From Tabrizicola oligotrophica (lineage in GTDB: Bacteria; Pseudomonadota; Alphaproteobacteria; Rhodobacterales; Rhodobacteraceae), in NCBI RefSeq assembly GCF_011008935.1, contig NZ_JAAIVJ010000005.1, forward strand, positions 62,001-126,000: a DNA stretch of 64,000 nt, written 5' to 3'. The translations under genes and the position numbers were made by a program. Below are positions 16,324 through 25,186 of this stretch, in pieces. Every line of letters begins with the position of its first letter. The stretch's first letter is position 1. The notes beneath the pieces are model-generated. The model saw nothing but the letters and a program-made list of their open reading frames with translations. It made no database searches and was not told the DNA's origin.

Positions 16324-17607
16324 GTGCGGATCGGGGCAATTGCAGATGACATTACCGGCGCGACCGACCTGTGCCTGATGCTGACCCGCGCCGGATTCCG
16401 CACGGTGCAGGTGATGGGCGTGCCGGAGCCGGACCAAAGGTTGCCGGATGCGGACGCTATCGTTATAGCATTGAAATCAAGATCAATTAATGCTGAAATG
16501 GCTGTCGACATGTCCTGCGCGGCGGCCCGGTCTCTGCTGGATGCCGGGGCGGAGCAACTGCTGTTCAAATATTGCTCGACCTTCGATTCTACCGATGAGG
16601 GCAACATCGGGCCAGTCACGGCGGCGCTGATGGATGTGGTCGGAGCCCCGCTTGCCATTGCCTGCCCCTCCTTCCCGGAGGCGGGGCGCACCACCTACAA
16701 GGGGCACCTTTTCGTGGGGGATCAACTGCTGTCCGACAGCCCGCTGAAGGACCATCCGCTGAACCCGATGCGGGATTCCAATCTGGTTCGGGTGCTGCAA
16801 AGACAGACAGCGCTGTCAGTCGGTCTGGTGCAGATCGGCACGATCTGGCAGGGTGCCGAAGTGCTGCGACAGGAGTTTGCGGCCCGGCAGGCCATCGGCC
16901 AGCGCATCCTGATCGTGGACACCCTGACGGAGGCCGACCTGCGCACCATCGGCGCGGCTTGCGAGGGGATGGCTCTGGTCACGGGCGGATCGGGAATTGC
17001 GCTCGGGCTGGCGGCCAACTTCGTGGCGGCCGGCAAGGTGACGCCGTGGCAGGCGCCGCGCCGGATGGCCGCGCCGGCCGGGCGCTCGGTGGTGCTGGCC
17101 GGGTCATGCTCGGCGGCGACACTGGGCCAGATCGAGCAGGCGCGGGCCGCTGGCCTGCCGCTTCTGGCGGTGGATGCCGAAGGTCTGGCGGCCGGTCGTG
17201 CCACGGCGGCAGAGCTTGCCTCCTGGGCCATCGCGCAACCGGCCGCAAGCACGCCGCTGATTTATTCCAGCGCCCCGCCCGACACGCTGCGCGGCATCCA
17301 GCACCGTCTTGGTCAGCACGAGGCAGGCCAGATGATTGAGGCCACGCTCGCCGAGGTTGCCCGCCGCCTGCGCGACGCAGGCTTTGCCCGTTTCCTGATT
17401 GCGGGCGGGGAGACCTCGGGTGCGGTCGTGGCGGCGCTTGGCGTCACCACCCTGCATATCGGGCCGGAAATCGCGCCGGGTGTGCCGTGGACGCGCAGCG
17501 AAGGCGGCGCGGACCTTGCCCTTGCGCTGAAGTCCGGCAATTTCGGGGCGCCGGATTTCTTCCTGAAGGCCTGGGATCTGCTGGAGCCGGAGCCGGTCGA
17601 TGTCTGA
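16324..17607 (+). CDS. otnK: 3-oxo-tetronate 4-kinase (DUF1537 four-carbon acid sugar kinase)
   Basis: This 427-residue kinase has the N-terminal four-carbon acid sugar kinase domain with IGAIADDITGATDL, and a C-terminal nucleotide-binding domain with AGGETSGAVVAALG. It phosphorylates 3-oxo-tetronate at C4 using ATP. The start is GTG 16324 with GGAAGGA upstream; the open frame extends to 16186 but that part runs across the operator. Its last eight bases overlap the start of otnC, so the two are translationally linked. Confidence 0.9.
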   Translation: MRIGAIADDITGATDLCLMLTRAGFRTVQVMGVPEPDQRLPDADAIVIALKSRSINAEMAVDMSCAAARSLLDAGAEQLLFKYCSTFDSTDEGNIGPVTAALMDVVGAPLAIACPSFPEAGRTTYKGHLFVGDQLLSDSPLKDHPLNPMRDSNLVRVLQRQTALSVGLVQIGTIWQGAEVLRQEFAARQAIGQRILIVDTLTEADLRTIGAACEGMALVTGGSGIALGLAANFVAAGKVTPWQAPRRMAAPAGRSVVLAGSCSAATLGQIEQARAAGLPLLAVDAEGLAAGRATAAELASWAIAQPAASTPLIYSSAPPDTLRGIQHRLGQHEAGQMIEATLAEVARRLRDAGFARFLIAGGETSGAVVAALGVTTLHIGPEIAPGVPWTRSEGGADLALALKSGNFGAPDFFLKAWDLLEPEPVDV

Positions 17608-18241
17608 GGAAACCCGCGCAAGGGACGAGATCTGCCGCGTCGGCGCCTCGCTGTTCGACCGGGGCCTGACCGCGGGGGCCAGCGGCAACATCTCGGTGCG
17701 GCTGGCGGATGGCGGCTGGCTGATGACGCCCACCAATGTCTCGATGGGCGCGCTGGACCCCGCGCGGCTGTCGCGGTTCGATGCGACGGGGCGGCTTGTC
17801 TCGGGCGACGCGCCGACCAAGGAGGCGTTCCTGCATTTCTCGATGTATGGCGAGCGCAAGGATGCAGCGGCGGTGGTGCATCTGCACTCCAGCCACGCCA
17901 CTGCGGTCAGCATCCTGCGCGACGTGGACCCGCAGGATGTGTTGCCTGCGCTGACCGCCTATTACGTCATGCGGGTGGGGCGTCTGCCGCTGGTACCCTA
18001 TTTCGCGCCCGGCGATCCCGATCTGGCCCATGCGGTCAGGGCGCTGGCCAGCCGGCACCATGCGGTCCTGCTGGCCAATCATGGGCCGGTGGTTGCCGGC
18101 ACTTCGCTGGCCAATGCCCAATTCGCCACGGAGGAGCTGGAGGAAACCGCCAAGCTCTTCCTCATGCTGCAAAACCACGCGCTGCGCACGCTGACGCCCG
18201 AACAGGTGTCCGACCTGCGCCGCCGCTTCAACCTGACCTGA
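17600..18241 (+). CDS. otnC: 3-oxo-tetronate 4-phosphate decarboxylase (class II aldolase family)
   Basis: This 213-residue class II aldolase/adducin-family protein has GASGNIS near residue 27, the zinc ligands HLHSSH near residue 92, and a further histidine in LLANHGPV near residue 158. OtnC-type enzymes decarboxylate 3-oxo-tetronate 4-phosphate to dihydroxyacetone phosphate. The eight-base overlap with otnK and the presence of ltnD and otnI nearby make this assignment firmer than the fold alone would. A general fuculose-phosphate aldolase role is the alternative. Confidence 0.88.
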   Translation: MSEETRARDEICRVGASLFDRGLTAGASGNISVRLADGGWLMTPTNVSMGALDPARLSRFDATGRLVSGDAPTKEAFLHFSMYGERKDAAAVVHLHSSHATAVSILRDVDPQDVLPALTAYYVMRVGRLPLVPYFAPGDPDLAHAVRALASRHHAVLLANHGPVVAGTSLANAQFATEELEETAKLFLMLQNHALRTLTPEQVSDLRRRFNLT

Positions 18242-18262
18242 ACAGCCCACCGGAGAAAGAAC

Positions 18263-19156
18263 ATGACCGCTGCGAAAGAGACGATCGGCTTCGTCGGAAT
18301 CGGCCTGATGGGGCACGGGATGGCCAGGAACATCGTCGAAAAAGGGTATCCCCTGGCGGTTGTCGCGCATCGCAACCGCGCGCCTGTCGAAGATCTGGTG
18401 GCGCGCGGCGCCACGGAAGCGGCCTCGCTGGAGGCGCTCGCGCGCGGCAGCTCCATCGTCTTCCTGTGCCTGACCGGATCGCCCGAGGTGGCCGCGGCCG
18501 TTTCGGCGCTGAAGCCGGGTCTGGCGAAGGGATCGGTGCTGGTTGACTGCTCGACCTCCGACCCGACGGTGACGCTGAGGCTGGCGGCCGAACTGGCCGA
18601 AATCGGTGTCGATTTCGTCGATGCGCCGCTCAGCCGCACGCCAAAGGAAGCCTGGGAAGGTACGCTCGACTGCATGGTTGGCGCAACGGCCGATATCTTT
18701 GCTCGCGTTCGCCCGGTGATTGCAACCTGGGCGGCCAAGATCGTGCATATCGGCGGTGTTGGCGACGGTCACAAGATGAAGCTGCTGAACAACTTCCTTT
18801 CGCTCGGCTATGCCGCGCTTTATTCCGAGGCGCTGGCGCTGTCGCGCAAGGTGGGCATCCCGGTGGCAGAATTCGACAAGGTGATCCGCGGTGGCCGGAT
18901 GGATTGCGGCTTTTACCAGACCTTCATGGGCTATGCGCTGGAGGGCAACCGCGAGGCGCATAAATTCACAATCGGCAACGCCTACAAGGATATGCGCTAT
19001 GTCGAAGCCATGGCCAACGCGGCAACGGTGGCAACTCCCTTGGCCAGCGCGATCAAGAATTCCTTCGCGCTTGCCATGGCGACAGGCGGCGATGGCCCGA
19101 CCGATTTCGTTCCGCACCTGTCCGACTTCGTGGCCCGCGCCAACGGGTTGGACTGA
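18263..19156 (+). CDS. NAD(P)-dependent beta-hydroxyacid dehydrogenase
   Basis: This 297-residue protein of the 3-hydroxyisobutyrate/tartronate semialdehyde reductase family has the nucleotide motif GFVGIGLMGHGMA, a substrate loop DAPLSRTPKEAWEGTL, and the catalytic lysine region HKMKLLNN. The loop reads SRTPKEA rather than the SGG of LtnD and GarR, so its substrate probably differs from that of the LtnD encoded 2 kb away. It follows otnC by 21 bases on the same strand and likely belongs to that operon. Confidence 0.88.
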   Translation: MTAAKETIGFVGIGLMGHGMARNIVEKGYPLAVVAHRNRAPVEDLVARGATEAASLEALARGSSIVFLCLTGSPEVAAAVSALKPGLAKGSVLVDCSTSDPTVTLRLAAELAEIGVDFVDAPLSRTPKEAWEGTLDCMVGATADIFARVRPVIATWAAKIVHIGGVGDGHKMKLLNNFLSLGYAALYSEALALSRKVGIPVAEFDKVIRGGRMDCGFYQTFMGYALEGNREAHKFTIGNAYKDMRYVEAMANAATVATPLASAIKNSFALAMATGGDGPTDFVPHLSDFVARANGLD

Positions 19157-19162
19157 TCGCGG

Positions 19163-20086
19163 TCAGGGCCGTTGTGCGCCGTTGGTCCGTACATAGATCG
19201 CATAGACCGAGGTGGTCGCGGTCAGGAACAGCCGGTTGCGCCGCGGCCCGCCGAAGGTCAGGTTCGAAACCGTCTGCGGCACGAGGATGCGCCCCAGCCG
19301 CGTGCCGTCGGGCGCAAAGCACTGCACCCCGTCGGCGGCGCTGGACCACAGGTTGCCCTCCCGGTCGACACGGAACCCGTCCGGCACGCCGCGGTCGATC
19401 ACCGCCACCACGCCGCCGCCGCGCAGCCCATCTCCCTGCACCTCGAAGCCGCGAATGTGGCGCGGTTGGCTGCCATCCGGCCCCGTGCCGCTGTCGGCCA
19501 CATAAAGCCGCGTGCCATCGGGCGAAAAGGCCAGTCCGTTCGGCTGGAAGAAATCCTCGGCCACCCGCCGGATCGCGCCGCTATGCCCGTCGATCCGGTA
19601 GACCCCGCGCACCGGTTGTTCGGGATCGGCGCGAAAGCCCTCATAATCGGACTGGATGCCATAGGTCGGATCGGTGAACCAGATGCTGCCATCGCCCGCC
19701 ACCACCACGTCATTGGGCGAATTCAGCCGCCGCCCCTCGAACCTGTCGGCCAGCACGGTGATGCGGCCGTCGGCCTCGGTGCGGGTCACGCGGCGGGTGC
19801 CATGTTCGCAACTGACGAGCCGCCCCTGCAAGTCGCGGCTATGGCCATTGGCGAAATTCGAGAGCTGGCGAAAGACCGAGACGCCACCGCCCGTCAGCGG
19901 GTCAGGTGTCCAGCGCAGGATGCGGTTGTTGGGAATATCGCTCCACAGCAGGCAGTTGAGATCATCGAACCAGACGGGGCCTTCGGCCCACCGGCAGCCC
20001 CGGAACAGCTCTTCAAGGCGGGCCGAGCCGATCGTCAGCGCGGCAAAGCGCCGGTCCTCGATCTGCAAGACTTCGTCCGGACGCAC
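19163..20086 (-). CDS. SMP-30/gluconolactonase family lactonase
   Basis: This 307-residue six-bladed beta-propeller has the expected metal ligands: Glu in WAEGPVW, Asn in NSPNDVV, Asn in QPNGLAF and Asp in LYVADSG. It probably hydrolyses a sugar-acid lactone (gluconolactone or tetronolactone type) ahead of the dehydrogenase or kinase steps. It converges on the beta-hydroxyacid dehydrogenase with only six bases between them. The start is a GTG. The 263-base gap to nagB holds no gene that I can recognise. Confidence 0.9.
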   Translation of the reverse strand: MRPDEVLQIEDRRFAALTIGSARLEELFRGCRWAEGPVWFDDLNCLLWSDIPNNRILRWTPDPLTGGGVSVFRQLSNFANGHSRDLQGRLVSCEHGTRRVTRTEADGRITVLADRFEGRRLNSPNDVVVAGDGSIWFTDPTYGIQSDYEGFRADPEQPVRGVYRIDGHSGAIRRVAEDFFQPNGLAFSPDGTRLYVADSGTGPDGSQPRHIRGFEVQGDGLRGGGVVAVIDRGVPDGFRVDREGNLWSSAADGVQCFAPDGTRLGRILVPQTVSNLTFGGPRRNRLFLTATTSVYAIYVRTNGAQRP

Positions 20087-20349
20087 GTTTTCATCCCCCG
20101 CAACGGCCTGCGCAGCTTACGGTGCGCGCCGAACCTTGGCCATGCCGATTCCAGCCCGACCCCTGTCCCCGGTTCCGGGGGCAACACCGCCGGCCCATCT
20201 GGCGGTCCGGCGGCTTGTGAACTAGCCTGCAACGGGGAGGCCGGCCGCACAGCGCCGCGCGAGGCTGCCCGCCGGGCCTGTTTCCGGCGAAGCGCCGGAT
20301 CAATTTCTTCCCGCCGATCTGACGGGCTTGCGGACGCAAAGGAGATCCC

Positions 20350-21132
20350 ATGAAGGTCCTGATCTGTGAGACGGCGGAAAAGGCCGTTGCGCGCGCCGCC
20401 GAGCTTGTCATCGCGCAGGTGCGCAAAAAGCCCGATGCGGTTCTTGGCCTTGCGACCGGCGGCACGATGCTTCCGCTTTACCGGAAGCTCTGCGAGGCCT
20501 GCCGGCAGGGCGCTGTCAGTTTCGCGCAGTCGACCACCTTCAATCTTGACGAATATGTCGGTCTGGCGCCCGATCACCCCGGTTCCTACCACAGCTACAT
20601 GCGCGAGATATTCTTCGACCAGACCGACATCGACCTGGGCAGAACCCACTTGCCGCGCGGCGACTGTGCCGATCCTGCAAGCGAATGCCAGCGCTACGAA
20701 GCCCTTATCGCGGCCAGCGGCGGGATCGACCTGCAGCTTCTGGGCATCGGCCAGAATGGGCATATCGGATTCAATGAGCCGACCTCGAGCCTTGGGTCGC
20801 GGACTCGGATCAAGACCCTGTCGCACAGCACCCGGCTGGCCAATGCCGGGCATTTCGGCGTGATCGACGCCATGCCGCGCCATGCGCTGACCATGGGGAT
20901 CGGAACCATCCTTGATGCCCGCCAGTGCATCCTGCTGGCAACCGGACAGTCCAAGGCCGCCGCAGTCGCCTCGATGATCGAGGGGCCGGTATCGGCGGGC
21001 TGCCCGGCGAGCGCGCTGCAACTGCACCCCGCCATGACTGCCGTGCTGGATGCGGAGGCCGCATCGGACCTGACGCTGACAGATTATTATCACCACGTTC
21101 ACCCCCTTGGCGAGGCAAGCTTCTGGGAGTGA
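20350..21132 (+). CDS. nagB: Glucosamine-6-phosphate deaminase
   Basis: This 260-residue cytosolic enzyme converts glucosamine-6-phosphate to fructose-6-phosphate and ammonia. It has the ATGGT sugar-phosphate loop near residue 35, TTFNLDEYVG near residue 61, and the signature LGIGQNGHIGFNEP near residue 132. AAAGGAG precedes the ATG. No nagA, nagK or amino-sugar transporter is in the window, so it is isolated from the usual pathway. It may serve as a general amino-sugar-phosphate deaminase for this island. Confidence 0.92.
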   Translation: MKVLICETAEKAVARAAELVIAQVRKKPDAVLGLATGGTMLPLYRKLCEACRQGAVSFAQSTTFNLDEYVGLAPDHPGSYHSYMREIFFDQTDIDLGRTHLPRGDCADPASECQRYEALIAASGGIDLQLLGIGQNGHIGFNEPTSSLGSRTRIKTLSHSTRLANAGHFGVIDAMPRHALTMGIGTILDARQCILLATGQSKAAAVASMIEGPVSAGCPASALQLHPAMTAVLDAEAASDLTLTDYYHHVHPLGEASFWE

Positions 21133-21248
21133 TCGCATGAGGTGCCGGCCCGCCTGACGCGCGGCCGGGGAGGCGGCTGCGACGTCATGTCATTCGACAA
21201 CGTGCCTGACCCGTGTTCGGATCGGACAAACCCCGTCCGAGCCCCGCC

Positions 21249-21629
21249 ATGCCCTCACGCGATCATCTGCCCCTGGTCTATTCCTGCTCTGGCTGTTCCA
21301 GCGCCGCGCAAATGGCCAACCATCTGGCGATTGCGCTGGACCGGCGCGGTCTGGCCGAAATGTCCTGCATCGCCGGTATCGGTGGCGATGTCCCCAAGCT
21401 GGTCCGCCTTGCCCAATCCGGGCGTCGCATCATCGGCATTGATGGCTGTGCCCTGGCCTGTGTTCGCAACTGCCTTGCCCGCCACGGTGTCGAGCCGTCG
21501 GACTATCATCTTCTGTCCGATCATGGCGTCAGGAAACGTTACCAGATGGATTTCGACCCGGAGGAGGCGGAACGGGTGTTGATCGGCATGGCCGCGGCCC
21601 TTGCTGCCGGAGGGGCGGTGCAAGGCTGA
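21249..21629 (+). CDS. DGC-domain putative zinc-binding protein
   Basis: This 126-residue protein (from MPSRDHL) matches the small DGC-domain family of cysteine-rich proteins. It has CSGCSS near residue 13, a second conserved cysteine near residue 39, and DGCALACVRNCL near residue 65. The cysteines suggest metal or persulfide chemistry; the family's function is unknown. The open frame begins at 21213, but the later ATG matches the family start better. It stands alone between nagB and an IS remnant. Confidence 0.8.
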   Translation: MPSRDHLPLVYSCSGCSSAAQMANHLAIALDRRGLAEMSCIAGIGGDVPKLVRLAQSGRRIIGIDGCALACVRNCLARHGVEPSDYHLLSDHGVRKRYQMDFDPEEAERVLIGMAAALAAGGAVQG

Positions 21630-21884
21630 TCAGTTCTGCGTCCACGCAGCAGGTAGACGGGCAAAAGCCCGGCGTATTCTCAAAACTTTGATGCGGGTTC
21701 TGTCTTGACGGAGTCCCTGTCGGTCGCTGGTGGCCGCCTTCCTCTATTGTCCCTTGATCTTGCTTTCCGGCCCCTGAACGAGCCGTCTTTGCGTCAGGTT
21801 GCGTCAGGATTTCGTCGGGCGCGAAGTTCCCTGCCATTGGGCGATTGAGTACGTCTGCCATGGACAGCGGGAGAATTCGGATGT

Positions 21885-22318
21885 GGTTTACAGCTACCGT
21901 GGGGAAGATGTTGTCGCGACCCTCGACCGGGTGTGCCGCACTGCGGGCTATCCCAAGACGATCCGCGTCGACCAAGGCAGCGAGTTCGTCTCGCGCGACA
22001 TGGACCTCTGGGCCTACCAGCGCGGCGCCGTGCTCGACTTCTCGAGACCGGGCAAGCCCACCGACAACGCCTTCATCGAGGCATTCAATGGCCGCTTCTG
22101 CGCGGAGTGCCTGAACCAGCACTGGTTCCTGACCCTTGCGGATGCGGCAGAAAATCTGGAGGCTTGGCGTAGATACTACAACGAGGAACGGCCACACGGC
22201 GCGATCGGCAACAAGGTCCCGATCAGGCTGACGAAATCGGGGGGCGTCACCAGCCCGTCACCCTGAGCGAAGCCGGAAAACTCTGCCTTCGGGCGGTCCA
22301 AACTCGGGGATCGGATCA
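21885..22318 (+). mobile_element. IS3-family transposase remnant (right end)
   Basis: An open frame ending at 22266 keeps the C-terminal half of an IS3-type OrfB integrase core: IRVDQGSEF (second catalytic Asp), PGKPTDNAFIEAFNGRF (catalytic Glu) and YYNEERPHGAIG. The region with the first catalytic Asp and all of OrfA are missing, so the element is dead. The right terminus probably ends in the IS3-typical CA at 22318, where a DUF6950 reading frame resumes on the other strand. The 255 bases before this (21630-21884) hold no gene that I can recognise. Confidence 0.75.
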
Positions 22319-22713
22319 GTGCGCAGGCAGTGATCGGCACAAGGACAAGGCCACAGAGTGCGATCCCTGCGGCCCGGGTGCCGAGGCAGACACCGAAGCC
22401 GAGGCCGGTACCCGCCAGCACCAGATCGCCCCGCTGGGCGAGATGGACGGATGCGAGCGGCTCGCCCAGAAAGATCGCGGCCTGCCGCCTCAAGCGAGGA
22501 CCAGCCAAGCCGCCGCATCACCCACGCCGCCCTGCGTCCCGTCGTGTAGCGCCCTCGCCAGAGCGCCGCGACGTCGTGGCTGCCGGCAATGGCGCGGCGC
22601 AGGTCGAAGGCGAAGGTCGCGCAATCGTGGCGGCCCCAGCGAAAGGGACGGTCGCGCGCGGCCACGATGGCCTCGGTCAGGTGCCGTTCCCAGCCGGGAC
22701 TACGGTGCGACAT
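22319..22713 (-). pseudogene. DUF6950 family protein, frameshifted and truncated by an IS
   Basis: The frame from ATG 22713 (GGAG just upstream) reads as a DUF6950 N-terminus: WERHLTEAIVAA, then PFRWGRHDCATFAFD and GRYTTGRRAAWVMRRLGWSSLEAA. Near 22470-22490 the homology shifts frame and continues with FLGEPLASVHLAQRGDLVL and GFGVCLGTRAAGIALCGLV. The last residues are lost at 22319, where the IS3 end begins. DUF6950 proteins are usually phage-associated. A single-base error in the assembly could explain the frameshift but not the truncation. Confidence 0.65.
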
Positions 22714-22825
22714 TTGCTGTACTCCATCGGATTGCAGGACAGTCGAGCTGCAGAGTATCCGCTTTGCGTTCCGGCCCGCCCAAGCTAGGCTTGACCGTGA
22801 TCCATCTTTCTGCCGGGAGGCTGCC

Positions 22826-23671
22826 TTGGTCAGACTGTCCGTGCTCGCCCTGTCGGTTTCGGTTTCGGCGCCGGTGCTCGCGCAGGTTCCCGCCCCCGAG
22901 GGCACCACCGCGATTGCCATTGGGGAATTCACCGGCACGGGCGATCCGGGAAGCGATGTGCTCGGCGCGAGTCTCGGAGAGATCCTTCTCGTCGATGCCG
23001 TGCAGATGCTGGACACCAACGGTGCTTTCGCAGATTGCCCGGCGATCGTCGTGGAATGGAAGCGGCGCAGGGACGTTCAGGCCGAGATCGATCTGCAGCA
23101 GGGCGAGGCCTTCGATCCGGCCACGCGGGTCACCCCCGGACAGTTGATCGCCCCTTCGGTCATGATCACCGGTGCAACCAGTATCGAGGGCGGACTGGCA
23201 AGCTATGTTGTCGAGATGCGCTCTCATCCCGACGGCCAGGTGATCAAAAGCTTCACGGGCACTACGGCCGAAGCCGCCATCCGCGATCTCGGGCCCGAGA
23301 TCGCCCGACAGTTGCTCGACACACTCTGCCCTAAGGGCTGGACCGCCAAGGGCGGCACCGTCGGGGGAGGTCCCGGCGTCGACATCACCGGATCTGTCGC
23401 CGCGCTCGAGGTGCCGTTCGAACTCTCCGGCACGTTCCAGGGCGGCACAGTCCTCTTCAGCTACAGCCCGACCGACACGGCGTCGGGCAGGGTGTCCTAC
23501 ACGTTCTCGGGGAGCGGCGTCACGGGAACCGGGACGGGCAGCTACACGGCGACGCCACAGCCTGACGGAACGGTGCGCCTCGAGCAGACAACAACAGGAT
23601 GCGTGGACGGCATCGCCAATTCCTGCCGGACGGTGACCGATGTCGTGACGCTGACACCAGAAAGCCGGTGA
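22826..23671 (+). CDS. Exported protein of unknown function
   Basis: This 281-residue protein begins at a TTG codon (22826) with an ideal GGGAGG five bases upstream. It has a signal peptide of about 20 residues ending in APVLAQ. Residues about 25-175 (TAIAIGEFTGTGD, IVVEWKRRRDVQAEIDLQQG, MITGATSIEGG) recall the CsgG/curli-assembly-like fold used to bind periplasmic partners. The last 90 residues are beta-rich (YSPTDTASGRVSYTFSGSG). The frame stays open up to 22589, but there it overlaps the DUF6950 gene. I do not recognise a specific function. Confidence 0.6.
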   Translation: MVRLSVLALSVSVSAPVLAQVPAPEGTTAIAIGEFTGTGDPGSDVLGASLGEILLVDAVQMLDTNGAFADCPAIVVEWKRRRDVQAEIDLQQGEAFDPATRVTPGQLIAPSVMITGATSIEGGLASYVVEMRSHPDGQVIKSFTGTTAEAAIRDLGPEIARQLLDTLCPKGWTAKGGTVGGGPGVDITGSVAALEVPFELSGTFQGGTVLFSYSPTDTASGRVSYTFSGSGVTGTGTGSYTATPQPDGTVRLEQTTTGCVDGIANSCRTVTDVVTLTPESR

Positions 23672-24217
23672 TGCCCGCCCCCTCATCCCCGCCCCCAGGT
23701 GATCTCCCGGTCCTGGATGGCCGGGACATATTCAAACCCGAGATCGCCGGGGTGGAGCGCCTGCTGGCTTTCATGGGTATAGCGCCAGCTTCTGGGCGTG
23801 TTGAGGTCGATAAGGCGGGACTCGTAGCTGGAGGAGACGGCGGTTCGGCTTGTCCGTCTTCGCCCATGCGCTGCCCATCGCGGGGATGCTGGCCATCCGC
23901 GAGGGCCTGATTTGCGGCTGCTTACGCTTGCGGACGGACGCCTGCCTGGGCGGGACCCGCACTCCGATCACGGCGGGCCTTGGCGTTGGAGCGACCCTCC
24001 GGGATCCCCGGTTCGAGATCGGGGACGGCTCGCTTCCGGATGTTCCGGCGGCTTCCAGCCGCGCCACTTCGCCTGCAACGGTCATCACCGAGATGTTTCG
24101 GGGTCGCGATTCCGCTTGACGAAGGTCGCACGAGATCGGCCTATCGGGCGCGGGCCGGGTGGAACGGGAAACAGGGTAGCCTGACCCGCCCTTGGCCTTT
24201 GGGCAAGGACAGCGGGC
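23672..24217. other. Unassigned 546-base stretch with a possible minus-strand gene remnant
   Basis: No complete gene is convincing here. On the minus strand one frame from about 23885 to 23688 reads SSSYESRLIDLNTPRSW, RYTHESQQALHPGDLGFEY and VPAIQDREITWGRG before a stop. That looks like a real protein C-terminus without a recognisable start. The frames open at 23771-24088 (minus) and 23850-24119 (plus) look compositionally random. Confidence 0.4.
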
Positions 24218-25069
24218 ATGATCATCCGTGACAAGCCGGGACTTCGGGAACTACTGTTCGCGCTGCGCGGTTCGGTGCTGCCGGTCATTGCGCCGTCTCT
24301 GGCCGTGGTGGCGCTGGTGGCGGCGGGGTTGGTGGCGCTGGACCGTTGGGTGACGGCGATGCCGCATGTCTCGGCGGTGCCCTTCACGGTTTTCGGCGTG
24401 GCGCTGTCGCTGTTTCTCGGCTTTCGCAACAACGCCGCCTATGACCGCTGGTGGGAGGCGCGGCGGCTTTGGGGCGGGCTGGTGGCCGACACCCGGGCGC
24501 TGATCCGCGAGGCGGAGGTGTTTGTGGAGGCCGAAGCGGAGCGCCGGGCGCTGCTGGCGGGCCAGCGGCAGTTTCTGCACGGCCTGCGGCGGGCTTTGCG
24601 CGGCGAGGCCGGCGAAGGGCCGACGCCCGAAGCCGCGTTGCAGGCGATGAACCGGGTGCTGGCCACGGCGCGGGCGGAAGGGCGGCTTGACGGCTTTGGC
24701 GCCCGCACGCTGTCGGGGCGGCTGGCCTCGATCACGCTGGCGCAGGCGGGCTGCGAGCGCATCCGCGCCACGCCCTTGCCTTACGTCTATTCGCTGCTGA
24801 TCTTCCGCACCTCCTGGCTTTACTGCCTCTTGCTGCCGCTGGCGCTGCTGGACGGGCCGGGCTGGATGGCGCCGGTCTTTGTCACCATCGTCGCCTATGT
24901 GTTCTTCGGCCTGGCCGAAGTGACCGAAGAACTGGCCCATCCCTTCGGCGCCACCGCCAACGCGCTGCCGCTGACCGCGATCTGCCGCACCTGCGACATC
25001 GCGCTGGCCGAGGCCTTGGGCGAGCCGGTGCCGCCGCCGCTTTTGCCGGTGGATTTCCGGCTGGATTGA
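24218..25069 (+). CDS. Bestrophin-family anion channel-like protein
   Basis: This 283-residue inner-membrane protein matches bacterial bestrophins (YneE-like). It has two N-terminal hydrophobic segments, the SLFLGFRNNAAYDRWWEARRLWG motif near residue 64, a cytosolic helical middle, and two further hydrophobic segments around residues 190-235 ending in EELAHPFG. Bacterial bestrophins form pentameric ion channels. The gene is monocistronic, and aspartate kinase follows after 117 bases. Confidence 0.9.
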   Translation: MIIRDKPGLRELLFALRGSVLPVIAPSLAVVALVAAGLVALDRWVTAMPHVSAVPFTVFGVALSLFLGFRNNAAYDRWWEARRLWGGLVADTRALIREAEVFVEAEAERRALLAGQRQFLHGLRRALRGEAGEGPTPEAALQAMNRVLATARAEGRLDGFGARTLSGRLASITLAQAGCERIRATPLPYVYSLLIFRTSWLYCLLLPLALLDGPGWMAPVFVTIVAYVFFGLAEVTEELAHPFGATANALPLTAICRTCDIALAEALGEPVPPPLLPVDFRLD

Positions 25070-25186
25070 GCTTTCGGCGGCGCTGGCGGAAGGAACCCGC
25101 ACAACGGGGCGGGCCTTTTATTCGCCCTTGCGCACGCGGGGCTGCCGCCCTAAAGAAACGCCGGATTTATGGCTGGGGAGATGTCC

